A stretch of DNA of 64,000 nt, from positions 1,162,201 to 1,226,200 of the forward strand of contig NZ_JAPPRJ010000002.1 of NCBI RefSeq assembly GCF_026672545.1. Reading direction: 5' to 3'. Positions 7,408 through 16,395 of the stretch are shown one piece after another. The position numbers and the translations under genes were made by a program. The notes under the pieces are model-generated. The model searched no databases. It was not told the DNA's origin and saw nothing but the letters and a program-made list of their open reading frames with translations. Positions within the stretch are counted from its first letter, which is position 1; each line of letters starts with the position of its first letter. This DNA comes from Rhizobium sp. SL86 (GTDB lineage: Bacteria > Pseudomonadota > Alphaproteobacteria > Rhizobiales > Rhizobiaceae).

Positions 7408-8631
7408 ATGCTGGAGGACGCCTCGGGCTCCCTCTTCCGTCAGTATCTGACGATTGCCAGACTGCTTGCCGGCCAGCTGGATTTCCGGTCGGCCATCCGC
7501 GCTGTCGCCAAGGAGATCGCGCTGATCATTCCGCACGATCACATGGATGTCTGCATCATTACGCCCGGAAGTACGTTTCATACCGCTTACGAAAGTGGGC
7601 TGGAAACCGACTGGAGCAAGCGGCCTCCGGCTCTCATCGAGCACAGTCCCATCCGAGGGCTGCTGATCGGCGAGACCGATTATTATCTGACGCCAAATGC
7701 CCTGCTGGATCCGCGTTTCCACTTCCAGGGGGCGTTTTCCGACCCCATCCGCGAACACGGACTGAAAAGCCGCCTGCATGTGGCACTCAAGGTGCACGGA
7801 GAAACGATTGGTGCCCTCTCCTTCTCCAGCCTCACTATCGACGACTATCAGGATCGGGACCTCGAACATGCCCGTTCGATCGCCGACCTTCTTGCCCCCT
7901 ATTTCTTCGCGATCCGGGCGGCCGAACAGGCCAAACAATCCGCCATCGTCGAAGCGGCCGCGCGCGTGCGCGAGGAAGCGCTGCGACAAGGTGCGGCACG
8001 ACTTACTGAAGTGCTGGAAGTGGAGCGCCAACGTATCGGCATGGATCTGCACGACCAGACACTGGGTGACCTGACACGGTTTGCCAAACGGCTCGAGCGG
8101 CTGAGCATGATGGAGCATGTGCCGGGCGAGGAACTGGAGCCGCTGTTTCGCAGCCTGCAACAATCGATGCAGGACCTGCGCCAGATCATCGAGCAGGCCC
8201 GGCCTTCAGTGCTGCAGCTCTTCGGCCTGGTGGATGCGATCGAAAACCATCTCGACCGGTCGATCCGCGACAGTGGACTGGCGCTGACCTGGACGCTGAG
8301 CGACAAGACGGGCGGTGAAAGCGGCAATCTCTCCCCGAACGTCGCCATCACGCTGTTCCGTATCGCTCAGGAGGCGATCAACAATGCCGTGCGCCATTCG
8401 CAGGCTTCCCAGATCGCCATCTCCTTTGGCCGCGATCGCGACGCCCTCACGCTGGAGATTGCCGACAACGGCGTCGGAATGGGCAAGGCCGCACGACATG
8501 GCGGGAGCGGGCTCGACAATATGCGCGTACGCGCCCGGCTGGTCGGCGCCCGCTTTTCCTGTGGCAGCCGCGCCGGCAAGACGTTCGTTCGGGTAAAACT
8601 GCCGCTCAGTCTGCAGGAGACAAGCCGATGA
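7408..8631 (+). CDS. Sensor histidine kinase, GAF + HisKA_3 + HATPase
   Basis: A cytoplasmic two-component sensor of 407 residues with no membrane segment. Residues about 20-170 form a GAF-like sensor domain. The phospho-acceptor box ERQRIGMDLHDQTLGDL follows, with the modified His at about 215. A NarX/DesK-type ATPase domain completes it (N-box EAINNAVRHSQAS, G-box DNGVGMG). The start at 7408 is chosen because GGGAGG lies seven bases upstream; the frame continues to 7276 but through the palindromic promoter region. It overlaps the response-regulator start (ATGA) and is divergent from the sugar ABC operon, so it probably responds to an intracellular signal tied to that sugar. Confidence 0.88.
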   Translation: MLEDASGSLFRQYLTIARLLAGQLDFRSAIRAVAKEIALIIPHDHMDVCIITPGSTFHTAYESGLETDWSKRPPALIEHSPIRGLLIGETDYYLTPNALLDPRFHFQGAFSDPIREHGLKSRLHVALKVHGETIGALSFSSLTIDDYQDRDLEHARSIADLLAPYFFAIRAAEQAKQSAIVEAAARVREEALRQGAARLTEVLEVERQRIGMDLHDQTLGDLTRFAKRLERLSMMEHVPGEELEPLFRSLQQSMQDLRQIIEQARPSVLQLFGLVDAIENHLDRSIRDSGLALTWTLSDKTGGESGNLSPNVAITLFRIAQEAINNAVRHSQASQIAISFGRDRDALTLEIADNGVGMGKAARHGGSGLDNMRVRARLVGARFSCGSRAGKTFVRVKLPLSLQETSR

Positions 8632-9386
8632 AGGTTCTCATCGTTGAAGACGACCCCTTGCATCGCTCCTATCTGACGGAAGCGGTGCGGACTGCACTGC
8701 CGGAATGTGACCTCGTGGCGGAGGCGGAGGACGGCAGCATGGGAGAGCGGCTTGCCCGCGAGCACCGGTTCGAGCGGATCGTGATGGATCTGCAAATGAG
8801 CCCGCGCAATGGTATCGAGGCCGCACGGACGATCTGGCGCGAGCGGCCGGAAACCCGCATTCTCTTTTGGTCGAACTATGCGGATGAGGCGAATGTGCGG
8901 GGTATCTCCCGCATCGTGCCCGACGGCGCCGCCTATGGTTATGTGCTGAAATCGGCCTCCGATGAACGGCTTCGCCTGGCGCTGCGCTCGATCTTCATCG
9001 AGGCGCAATGCGTGATCGACCGCGAGGTGCGCGGCATGCAGCAGAAAAGCATCGGCCGCCTGCAGGGTTTTACCGAAAGCGAATACGAGGTGCTGGTCGA
9101 TATTGCGCTCGGTCTGACGGACCGGGTGATCGCCAGCCGGCGTAATCTCTCGCTGCGCAGCGTGCAGAACCGCCTGCAGCAGATCTACGAGAAGCTTGGC
9201 GTCTACGACCGAACAGAGACGGGTGCGGAGGCGAAATACAATTTCCGGTCTCGCGCGGTGACCGAGGCACTGCTGCGCAAGTTGTTGAACCAGGCAACGC
9301 TGGAGCGCGCCGAGCAGGACCTGCAGGACTGGCTGCGTCGCCATGCCCGCCTGCTCGGCACCGCTCCGGGCAGAGACGGGCATTAG
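8628..9386 (+). CDS. Response regulator, NarL/FixJ-like
   Basis: A 252-residue transcription regulator partnered with the kinase just upstream (four-base overlap). The receiver domain has the acidic pair EDD (residues 7-9), phospho-acceptor Asp54 in IVMDLQM, and the conserved Lys in YVLKSAS. A LuxR-type helix-turn-helix follows (LTDRVIASRRNLSLRSVQNRLQQIYEKLGV). The C-terminal 45 residues after the helix-turn-helix are longer than usual for the family and rich in Arg/Leu. Likely DNA targets are the tandem palindromes at 7291-7325. It ends 25 bases before the convergent dehydratase gene. Confidence 0.88.
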   Translation: MKVLIVEDDPLHRSYLTEAVRTALPECDLVAEAEDGSMGERLAREHRFERIVMDLQMSPRNGIEAARTIWRERPETRILFWSNYADEANVRGISRIVPDGAAYGYVLKSASDERLRLALRSIFIEAQCVIDREVRGMQQKSIGRLQGFTESEYEVLVDIALGLTDRVIASRRNLSLRSVQNRLQQIYEKLGVYDRTETGAEAKYNFRSRAVTEALLRKLLNQATLERAEQDLQDWLRRHARLLGTAPGRDGH

Positions 9387-9411
9387 CCGTGTCCGTCACC
9401 GCATCCGGCTG

Positions 9412-11298
9412 CTAGACCCGCGGCATGCCTGTCGGCTTCGAAAGCCGCCGCTGGGCAGCTATGCGGAAGATCGCGTTGGCGGCGCCATACCCGTTGTAGC
9501 CATTGCGGCGCTCGATGATCTCGAAGAAGAATCCTTCGCCGAAGGTGCGACTGTAAAGCTGGAAATATTCGCCGTCATTGTCGCGATCATAGAGAATGCT
9601 CAGCTCCCGCAGGCGATCGACGAACTCCGGCATCAGACCGAAACGGGCTTCCAGATCGTCGTAATAGTTGCGGGAAATCGGCAGAGGCTCGAGACCACAC
9701 GCCTTGAGGGCTGTTGCCGTCGCAAAGATGTCGTTTGTCTGGAAGGCGATATGCTGCACGCCGGCGCCAAAACCTTCCGTCAGGAAATGGCCGGCAAAGG
9801 TCTTGCGGCTTTCCGCCCCGTTGATCGTCACGCGGAACCGACCATCGGCGGAATGAATTGCCTGGCTGCGCACCAGACCACCAGGATCGGCGACATCCAC
9901 CATGCCGGACCGGCTGACATCGAAGATCGCCGTATAGAACAGAAGAAGGCTCAGCATCTCATCGTAACGGGTCGTCTGGGCCAGATGATCGATGCGCGTG
10001 AGGCCGGCGCCAGCCGTGCCTGTGGGAGTAAGGTCGAATTCCTTAGACCAGATCTGGTCGAGCGCGTCGCTTCCGTCGATGAAGTAGATGATTTCGCCAC
10101 CGCTCGCGGTCACCGCAGGCACAGCCGCCTCACCCGGGCGGCGCGGCTCCGCAAAGGCTTCCGCTCCCATCGCAATGGCCCGTTCGACCGCGCGCCCGGC
10201 ATCCGCCACCCGCAAGCCGAAGGCATAGACGTTGACGCCGTGGACGGAATAGGAGGAACTCGCGATGCTGTCCGGATCGGTGTTGATGACGATGCGGATC
10301 TCCCCCTGCTGGTAAAGATCGACCTTGCGGTTCTTGTGTTGTCCGGCCTTAACGAAACCGAGCGTCGTCAGGAGTGCCACCAGGTCTTCGGCGTCCTCCG
10401 GCGAGGCTGCAAATTCGACGAATTCAACCGTCTCGACCGCAACTCGCGGGGCAGCAGCCTCTAGCGTGAGGCGGATATCGGGCTCGACCCGTTTGACGTC
10501 GTCCATCAGGTTGAGGAGCGAACGATGGCCGTCCTCGGCAATCAGGCGGGCCGATCCGCTGCGGAACTGGTCGTTGAAGATCTCCAGCGACAGCGTCCCG
10601 TCATAACCGGTGGCCGCGATTGCCGACATGAACCGGACGAGCGGCAGATCGCCTTCGCCCGGCATGTTGCGGAAGTGCCGGCTCCAGTAGAGCAGGTCCA
10701 TGTCGATCTGCGGCGCATCGGCCAGCTGGACGAAAAAAATCTTGTCACCGGGAACCGACCGGATGCTCTCGGGATCGATCTTGCGCGACAGTGTGTGGAA
10801 ACTGTCGAGGATGAGGCCGATGTTCGGATGATCGGCGCGGCGCACGATCTCCCAGGCGTCGCGATGGTCATTGATGTGACGCCCCCAGGCGAGCGCCTCG
10901 TAACCGATGCGCAGGCCGCGCTTTGCAGCCCGTTCTCCCAGCTCCCGGAAATCGGCTGCCGCCCGGTCGATGCCGCCGAGCGATACCGGGGATACGTTGG
11001 AGCAGACCAGCATGAGGTCCGTTCCCAACTGCTCCATGATGTCGAACTTGCGCTCCGCCCGGTCGAAACAACGGCTGCGGTGTGGCTCCGGCATGCCCTC
11101 GAAATCGCGGAACGGCTGGAACAGCGAGATCTCAAGGCCGTGGTCATGGACCATGCGCCTTACGTCGGCCGGCGACGCGTCGTGGATCAGGAGGTCGTTT
11201 TCAAAGATCTCCACCCCGCTGAAGCCCGCCTTGGCAATGGCATTCAGCTTTTCCGGAAGATCGCCGCTGATCGAGACGGTCGCGATCGACGTTTTCAT
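9412..11298 (-). CDS. Bifunctional 3-dehydroshikimate dehydratase / 4-hydroxyphenylpyruvate dioxygenase-like protein
   Basis: A 628-residue fusion. Residues 1 to about 270 are a xylose-isomerase-like TIM barrel (GYEALAWGRHINDHRDAW, LILDSFHTLSR, LSLEIFNDQF) of the QuiC/QsuB dehydratase type, which turns 3-dehydroshikimate into protocatechuate. Residues about 290-628 carry two VOC modules resembling 4-hydroxyphenylpyruvate dioxygenase. Metal ligands are visible as His in RIDHLAQTT and GVQHIAFQT and Glu in FFFEIIERR. The start is ATG 11298 or GTG 11301, both overlapping the stop of the upstream dehydrogenase gene. This architecture is known in proteobacteria; the catalytic role of the second half is less certain. 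No protocatechuate-degrading pca genes occur in the window. Confidence 0.87.
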   Translation of the reverse strand: MKTSIATVSISGDLPEKLNAIAKAGFSGVEIFENDLLIHDASPADVRRMVHDHGLEISLFQPFRDFEGMPEPHRSRCFDRAERKFDIMEQLGTDLMLVCSNVSPVSLGGIDRAAADFRELGERAAKRGLRIGYEALAWGRHINDHRDAWEIVRRADHPNIGLILDSFHTLSRKIDPESIRSVPGDKIFFVQLADAPQIDMDLLYWSRHFRNMPGEGDLPLVRFMSAIAATGYDGTLSLEIFNDQFRSGSARLIAEDGHRSLLNLMDDVKRVEPDIRLTLEAAAPRVAVETVEFVEFAASPEDAEDLVALLTTLGFVKAGQHKNRKVDLYQQGEIRIVINTDPDSIASSSYSVHGVNVYAFGLRVADAGRAVERAIAMGAEAFAEPRRPGEAAVPAVTASGGEIIYFIDGSDALDQIWSKEFDLTPTGTAGAGLTRIDHLAQTTRYDEMLSLLLFYTAIFDVSRSGMVDVADPGGLVRSQAIHSADGRFRVTINGAESRKTFAGHFLTEGFGAGVQHIAFQTNDIFATATALKACGLEPLPISRNYYDDLEARFGLMPEFVDRLRELSILYDRDNDGEYFQLYSRTFGEGFFFEIIERRNGYNGYGAANAIFRIAAQRRLSKPTGMPRV

Positions 11299-12152
11299 CA
11301 CACGTTCACTCCCTCACCCTGTTTCAGTGCCTGCCGCAGGGCCGCCTGATCCACATCCCGCCCGGTGAATAGATGGAAGGCATCGACGCCCTGGAAGAAA
11401 AACAGCTCGTAGCCGCTCATGACCGAAACACCCGCCGCCTTGGCGGCGATCAGGAACTCGGTATCGACCGGTGTGTAGACCGCATCGAACGCCCAGCGCG
11501 CCTGGCCGAGACCGCTGAGCGGCACGGCAGATCCCGGATAACCGACCATGCCGAGCGGCGTGCAATTGATCAGTCCGTCGACACCAATGACCGCCTCTTC
11601 CGCGGACGGTGCCACCTGGACCGTGAGATCGGGAACGGCCTGGCGTACGGCCGAGGCCAGACCTTCTGCCCGCGCCTGATCGCGATCGAAAAGCTGGAGA
11701 TGGCGGCAACCAAGCTCGGCAAGCCCGAAGGCAACGGCCTTGCCCACGCCGCCGGCGCCGATCATGGCAACGCGTCCCGGAGACGCATCGCGACCGAAGG
11801 CGGTGCGGAAACCATGCACGAAGCCGGTGAAATCCGTATTGAACCCGCGCGGCGTGCCGGCCCCGAAAAGAACCGTATTGCAGGCCGCGATCTTGCGGAT
11901 CGCGGGGTCCGCCACATCCAGCATGCCGACGACCCGTTCCTTGTAGGGATAGGTCACGTTGATGCCGGCAAAACCTTCCTCGCCGCAGAAGGCGAAAACC
12001 TCTTCGAAGGTCTGGTTCCGCTGCGGCGGAACCAGACGCTCGTAAGTCACAGTCAGGCCGCAGAGACGACCCGCAATCTCATGCAGGCGGGGCGACTGAG
12101 ACGCGGCGATGTTGTCGCCGATGAGGCCCAGACGGATTGTCGTTCCACTCAT
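11298..12152 (-). CDS. Shikimate/quinate 5-dehydrogenase (AroE family)
   Basis: A 284-residue NAD(P)-dependent dehydrogenase. Substrate-binding residues are in place: Ser18 and Ser20 (IAASQSPRLHE), catalytic Lys71 (NVTYPYKE), Asn92 (CNTV) and Asp107 (NTDF). The nucleotide loop is GAGGVGKA at 132-139. Its position between a TTT transporter and a dehydroshikimate dehydratase argues for a catabolic role, oxidising imported shikimate or quinate to the 3-dehydro compound, rather than housekeeping aromatic synthesis. The frame is open up to 12308 but the alignment to the family begins at MSGTTIRL, so the start is 12152, 17 bases after the TctA stop. Confidence 0.87.
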   Translation of the reverse strand: MSGTTIRLGLIGDNIAASQSPRLHEIAGRLCGLTVTYERLVPPQRNQTFEEVFAFCGEEGFAGINVTYPYKERVVGMLDVADPAIRKIAACNTVLFGAGTPRGFNTDFTGFVHGFRTAFGRDASPGRVAMIGAGGVGKAVAFGLAELGCRHLQLFDRDQARAEGLASAVRQAVPDLTVQVAPSAEEAVIGVDGLINCTPLGMVGYPGSAVPLSGLGQARWAFDAVYTPVDTEFLIAAKAAGVSVMSGYELFFFQGVDAFHLFTGRDVDQAALRQALKQGEGVNV

Positions 12153-12168
12153 CCTTAAGATCCCTGTC

Positions 12169-13689
12169 TCAGTTGGACTTGACAGCATCGAGGGACGTCG
12201 GCGCCGCACCGAAGCGGCGCTTCCACCAGCGTGTCTGCGTGAACAGCACGAAGACGATGATGCCGAGAAGCGTCGCCGACAGCGGGCTTGTGAGGATGCC
12301 GAGCACAAAATCCGGCAGGCTCTCGCGCTCGGAGATAATGGCGCGGCGCCAGTTGTCGTCCATCAGGCGGCTCAGGATGATGCCGAGGATGACCGGCGCC
12401 ACCTGATACCCGTAGAGCTTCATGAAGTAACCGAACACACCGAAGCCAAGCATCCACCAGACATCGGCAACGGAGTTGTTGATCGAATAGGCGCCGACGA
12501 CGCTGAGCAGCAGGATCAGCGGGAACAGCACGGCCTTCGGGCATTCGATGATCTTCGTGAAGATGCGGATGCCGGTGAGGCCGAAGATCAGCATGAAGAT
12601 ATCGGCCAACACCAGGTTGCCGACGGTGAACCAGAACATGTCCGGCTTTTCCAGGAGCAGCAGCGGTCCCGGGTTGAGGCCGTGGATGAACAGTGCGCCG
12701 ATGATGACGGCAGTGACCGCATCACCCGGAATGCCGAGTGTCAGCATCGGGATATAGGCGCCGCCGACAGCGGCATTGTTGGCGCTTTCCGGAGCGATCA
12801 GGCCTTCCTTGGCACCTTCACCGAAGGGCACGTCCGGGTTCTTGGTGATGCGCTTGGCGTGGTCATAGGCCATCAGCGCGGCAATATCTCCACCCGTCCC
12901 CGGAAGGGCGCCGATGATGACGCCAATGCCGGAAGACTGCAGCGTCAACGACAGGTGACGTTTGATATCACCCCACAGCGGCACGATGCGGTCGATCTTC
13001 TGCTTCACCGCCTGGGCGTTCAGGTGATGGAGCTGGAGCAGCGCCTCGGAGACACCGAACATTCCGATCATCAGCGCGATGGAGGAGATGCCGTTCATCA
13101 GCGAGACGGAGCCGAAGGTGAAACGCTGTTCGGCCGTCATCGGGTCAAGGCCGACGGTGCCAAGCAGAATGCCGAAGGCACCGGCGAACACACCTTTTGC
13201 CAGGCTTTCGCCGGAGAGCGCGCCAACGAGAAGGATGCCCATCACGGCGATCAGCATGTAATCGCGTGGCTGGAACTTGATGGCGAATTCGCTGATAGCC
13301 GGGGCAGCCAGGGCAAGGACAACGATGCCGACCAGGCCACCAATGAAGGACATGACCGTGGAGAGGCCGATCGCCTGTCCGGCTTCACCCTTCTTCGCCA
13401 TCGGATAACCGTCGAGGCTGGTCGCGATTGCCGCCGGGGCGCCCGGAATGTTGAGCAGGATCGCGGTTCTGGAGCCGCCATAAACGCCGCCCATGAAGAT
13501 GCCGTTCATCAGGGCAAGCGCAGGGTTCACCTCCCAGCTGAAGGTAAACGAAATCAGGATCGACACGGCCATGGTGACCGAGAGGCCGGGGATGGCGCCG
13601 ATATAGATGCCGGCAAAGGCACCGAGAGCCGTCAGGAACAGCAGATCCGGCTGGATCCACGACGAGAAAAGATAGGTCAAGGCTTCCAC
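12169..13689 (-). CDS. tctA: Tripartite tricarboxylate transporter large permease, TctA family
   Basis: The large membrane subunit of a TTT transporter, about 506 residues with some eleven to twelve hydrophobic segments. Family motifs include GAIPGLSVTMAVSILISFTF near the N-terminus and GALPGTGGDIAALMAYDHAK near residue 260. I place the start at the GTG at 13689 (VEALTYLFSSW), which overlaps the TctB stop and matches the usual TctA N-terminus; a TTG at 13710 is an alternative. By context the substrate is probably quinate, shikimate or a related hydroxy-acid rather than citrate. Confidence 0.9.
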   Translation of the reverse strand: MEALTYLFSSWIQPDLLFLTALGAFAGIYIGAIPGLSVTMAVSILISFTFSWEVNPALALMNGIFMGGVYGGSRTAILLNIPGAPAAIATSLDGYPMAKKGEAGQAIGLSTVMSFIGGLVGIVVLALAAPAISEFAIKFQPRDYMLIAVMGILLVGALSGESLAKGVFAGAFGILLGTVGLDPMTAEQRFTFGSVSLMNGISSIALMIGMFGVSEALLQLHHLNAQAVKQKIDRIVPLWGDIKRHLSLTLQSSGIGVIIGALPGTGGDIAALMAYDHAKRITKNPDVPFGEGAKEGLIAPESANNAAVGGAYIPMLTLGIPGDAVTAVIIGALFIHGLNPGPLLLLEKPDMFWFTVGNLVLADIFMLIFGLTGIRIFTKIIECPKAVLFPLILLLSVVGAYSINNSVADVWWMLGFGVFGYFMKLYGYQVAPVILGIILSRLMDDNWRRAIISERESLPDFVLGILTSPLSATLLGIIVFVLFTQTRWWKRRFGAAPTSLDAVKSN

Positions 13690-13693
13690 GAGA

Positions 13694-14215
13694 TCAGTTC
13701 CCCGCCGCAAAGAAAGATTGGATCCAGGCGATGATGGCGCGCTCCGGGATCAGGCCCTCGGGCAGCACCACCTGGAACACCAGACGAAACACCACGTACA
13801 CGCAGATGATGGACAGCAGCGACAGACCAAGCGCGCGCTTGAACCGCCCGCCCTGCAGGAACGTGATCGACGCGAGCAGGAACAGGAAGGAGGAGGGAAT
13901 GAAACCCAGCCAGTCCAGCGCCAGGGAATAAACGAGGATCAGCCCGCAGAACACCACAACCGTCGCCGGCAGAATGTCCTTGCGAAGGCGTTCCAGAACC
14001 GCTGCCGGGGCAGGTCTGCGCAACACGGTGGCCAGGATCACGACGAGCGAGACGGCCATGATCGCAGACATTGCCATCGGGAAGGCACCGGCGGAGCTCA
14101 GCCCTGCGAAACCTGAAATGCCATAGGCTTGCCAGAGAAGGAAAAGACTGCCCACAAGAAGAATGAGCGTAAAGACGAGTTCGCCGGGTCGGCGTGCAGT
14201 TGGCTGTTCTTGCAT
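13694..14215 (-). CDS. tctB: Tripartite tricarboxylate transporter small permease, TctB family
   Basis: A 173-residue membrane protein with four hydrophobic segments, the usual size for TctB. GLSSAGAFPMAMSAIMAVSL is the typical region after segment 1. The ATG at 14215 has GGGAG about eight bases upstream. It lies between the binding-protein gene (123 bases upstream, with a strong hairpin between) and tctA (overlap). Confidence 0.87.
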   Translation of the reverse strand: MQEQPTARRPGELVFTLILLVGSLFLLWQAYGISGFAGLSSAGAFPMAMSAIMAVSLVVILATVLRRPAPAAVLERLRKDILPATVVVFCGLILVYSLALDWLGFIPSSFLFLLASITFLQGGRFKRALGLSLLSIICVYVVFRLVFQVVLPEGLIPERAIIAWIQSFFAAGN

Positions 14216-14295
14216 GAGATGCTCCCGCGGTTACGGGGCAGAAATCCATCTTGCCCGGAACCGTCGATCAACGGGTTGATGCGCAATGAGAGATG

Positions 14296-14326
14296 GCAAC
14301 GGCCGGGCGTTTTGTCCGGCCGTTGC
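14296..14326 (-). other. Intercistronic hairpin after the TctC gene
   Basis: A perfect 11-bp stem GCAACGGCCGG / CCGGCCGTTGC with a nine-base loop, 13 bases after the tctC stop in the leftward transcript. No T-run follows, so it probably limits read-through or protects the tctC message end. Confidence 0.65.
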
Positions 14327-14338
14327 GTCCAAACCCCA

Positions 14339-15331
14339 TCAGGGCTTCGGAATACCGAATTCTTCCGGCGACTTCTTGCCCATGCCCGCGTCGTAAACGA
14401 TCCACGACGTGGTGGACTGCCACTTCTTCAGGAAGCTGTTAGCCTCATCGCCGGACATGTTCATCGAGACGTAGCCACGATCGGAGAGCAGCTTCTGGAA
14501 GGCTTCGTTGTTGGCGCCCTTCTTGAAAGCGGCAACCAGCTTGGCCTTCACGTCATCCGGCGTTTCCGACTTGACGAAGACGCCGAAGAACGGGCCCCAG
14601 GGCAGCAGGCTTTCGAACTGCGGATAATCGGCCGTGATCGGACGGGCATCCGGCAACACCGGGCTTGCCTGCTTGTCGAAGATGGCGAGAACCTTGATGC
14701 GCCCAGCCTTTACGTGCTCGACGGCAGCGCCGAGAACGGCTGGCATGAACTCCACAGCGCCGCCCTGCATGGCGGTGAGCGCCGGGCCGTCACCATCAAA
14801 GGGAACGGCAGTGACTTTGAAGTCGAGCTTGCTGGAGAGCATCGCACCAACGACGGACGGCAGACCGCCGGGGCCGGTGGACCCCATGCGCACCTTGCCC
14901 GGGTTCTTCTGGACGTAGTCAACCAGTTCCTTGAACGTGTTGAACGGGGCGTCCTTGTTTGCCACGATGATCGGTACGCCGCGGGCCAGAACGTTGACCG
15001 GATAGAAGTTCGAATAATCGAGGTTGGACAGTCCCATGACCTTGTAGAGCTGCGGGTTTTCCGCGCTCATCAGCAGCGTGTAACCGTCGGCCGGCTGCGT
15101 CGAGACGAACTGCGTCGCAATCACGCCGACGCCGCCCGTCTTGTTGGTCATCACGATCGAGCGGCCGAGTTCCTTTTCGACGTGCGGCGCAACCGAACGC
15201 ATCACCAGATCGGTGCTGCCGCCCGCGCCCCACTGGATCACGCCCTGCAGATCCTGCTTGGGGAAATCATTTGCCATAGCGAAAGATGCAGCCATGCTGA
15301 GGGCGAAAGCCCCCACGAGTGTCTTCAGCAT
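14339..15331 (-). CDS. tctC: TTT transporter solute-binding protein, TctC/Bug family
   Basis: A periplasmic binding protein of 330 residues. The signal peptide is MLKTLVGAFALSMAASFAMA, then NDFPKQ. Typical Bug-family features are GAGGSTDLVMRSVAPHVEKE (about 37-56), the N-terminal lobe of the pocket, and GVGVIATQFVSTQPADGYTLL. The start at 15331 has a strong GGGAGGAGA ribosome site. First gene of the tctCBA-dehydrogenase-dehydratase operon, which ties the transporter to shikimate/quinate catabolism. Confidence 0.92.
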   Translation of the reverse strand: MLKTLVGAFALSMAASFAMANDFPKQDLQGVIQWGAGGSTDLVMRSVAPHVEKELGRSIVMTNKTGGVGVIATQFVSTQPADGYTLLMSAENPQLYKVMGLSNLDYSNFYPVNVLARGVPIIVANKDAPFNTFKELVDYVQKNPGKVRMGSTGPGGLPSVVGAMLSSKLDFKVTAVPFDGDGPALTAMQGGAVEFMPAVLGAAVEHVKAGRIKVLAIFDKQASPVLPDARPITADYPQFESLLPWGPFFGVFVKSETPDDVKAKLVAAFKKGANNEAFQKLLSDRGYVSMNMSGDEANSFLKKWQSTTSWIVYDAGMGKKSPEEFGIPKP

Positions 15332-15471
15332 ATTGTTCTCCTCCCGTACCCCCGGGCTTTGATGTTTGAGGTGACTGCGGATCCTCCTCCGCATGCCACA
15401 GATCCTGCTGTGCAGGTGTTGCTATCGTTTTCGATTCCTTGACATAACGCAAATACCAATTTGAACATGGA

Positions 15472-16395
15472 TCATGCCAAAATGTTATGGTTCATCTGCC
15501 TGTTCATATGGTCCTCCATCAGGCTTCTCAGCAGCTTCACAAAACGCTCCGCATAGCTCGAAAGCGCCGCATCCGCGCGGTAGGCGACATAGGTCTGGAA
15601 GGTCGTTTCCTCTTCGATGGGGATGATTGCAAGGCTGCCGGAACTGATTTCCGCCACCGTGAAGGCATCGAGCACCGCAATCCCCAGATTATGCTCGACA
15701 AGACGGCAGACCGTGGTGCCGAAACGGGCGCGGATCGCGATGTCGTATCGAAGGTTCTGACGGGCAAAGATGTCGGCCATGATCGCGCCGTACGGGTCCT
15801 TCGGATCAATGCCGATCAGGGGATAGTTGATGATCTCACGGGCAGAGACGCTTTTCAGCGCCGCGATGGGATGGTTCGGCGACGCAATACAGACGAGCCG
15901 CCCGCGCGCCAGCGGTTCGAACACGATGGAGGGATGATCGAGGCGATAGCTCATCACCACCACCTCGCCCTTGTTGAGCAGCAGGTAATCGATGGCCTCC
16001 TCGATCTTCAGGATCTCGAAGTTGAGCTTGATCTGCGGGTAGTGCTGGAAGAGCTTCGCGACTGCCCGCGGCACCATGACATTGGCGATGCTGGGCACAG
16101 AGCCGAGCGACAGCTCCACGTCACGACCCCGTTCCAGTTGCGCGATCGAGAATTGCAACTGATCGATCTTGCGGTGGACCTCCTCGATCTGGACAAACAC
16201 ATCGCGGGCTTCCGCCGTCGGAACGTAACGTCCGCCCTTTTTCACGAAGAGCTTGATCCCGAGCGATCCCTCGATGTGCTTGACGGTCCGGCTGACACCC
16301 GGCTGTGCGACATTCATCAGTCTCGCCGCCCCGGCGATTGTACCGGCCACCATGATCGCCCGGATCACCTCGATCTGTCGCAAAGTCAGTGACAA
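15472..16395 (-). CDS. LysR-family transcriptional regulator
   Basis: A LysR regulator of 307 residues: helix-turn-helix at the N-terminus (GTIAGAARLMNVAQPGVSRT), then a long two-lobed ligand-binding domain (from about LSLGSVPSIANVM). I favour a TTG start at 16395 because GGGGAGGAG lies just upstream and the protein then begins with the usual LTLRQIEVI; an ATG at 16437 gives 14 extra residues. It is upstream of, and in the same direction as, the tct-quinate operon, with 140 bases between, and is its likely activator, responding to a pathway intermediate. Confidence 0.88.
   Translation of the reverse strand: MSLTLRQIEVIRAIMVAGTIAGAARLMNVAQPGVSRTVKHIEGSLGIKLFVKKGGRYVPTAEARDVFVQIEEVHRKIDQLQFSIAQLERGRDVELSLGSVPSIANVMVPRAVAKLFQHYPQIKLNFEILKIEEAIDYLLLNKGEVVVMSYRLDHPSIVFEPLARGRLVCIASPNHPIAALKSVSAREIINYPLIGIDPKDPYGAIMADIFARQNLRYDIAIRARFGTTVCRLVEHNLGIAVLDAFTVAEISSGSLAIIPIEEETTFQTYVAYRADAALSSYAERFVKLLRSLMEDHMNRQMNHNILA

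Noticed and set aside
6121..8163. The binding-protein frame extended to 680 residues, suggesting a fusion
   Set aside because: The extra part overlaps the histidine kinase antisense, and a signal peptide with a ribosome site starts at 7137.
9385..9410. AGCCG/CGGCT repeat between convergent genes as a terminator
   Set aside because: Five-base arms around a 16-base loop are too weak to call.
12109..13734. A 541-codon open frame on the plus strand
   Set aside because: It lies antisense to tctA; its product is charged and low-complexity with no family features, as expected from reading GC-rich coding DNA backwards.
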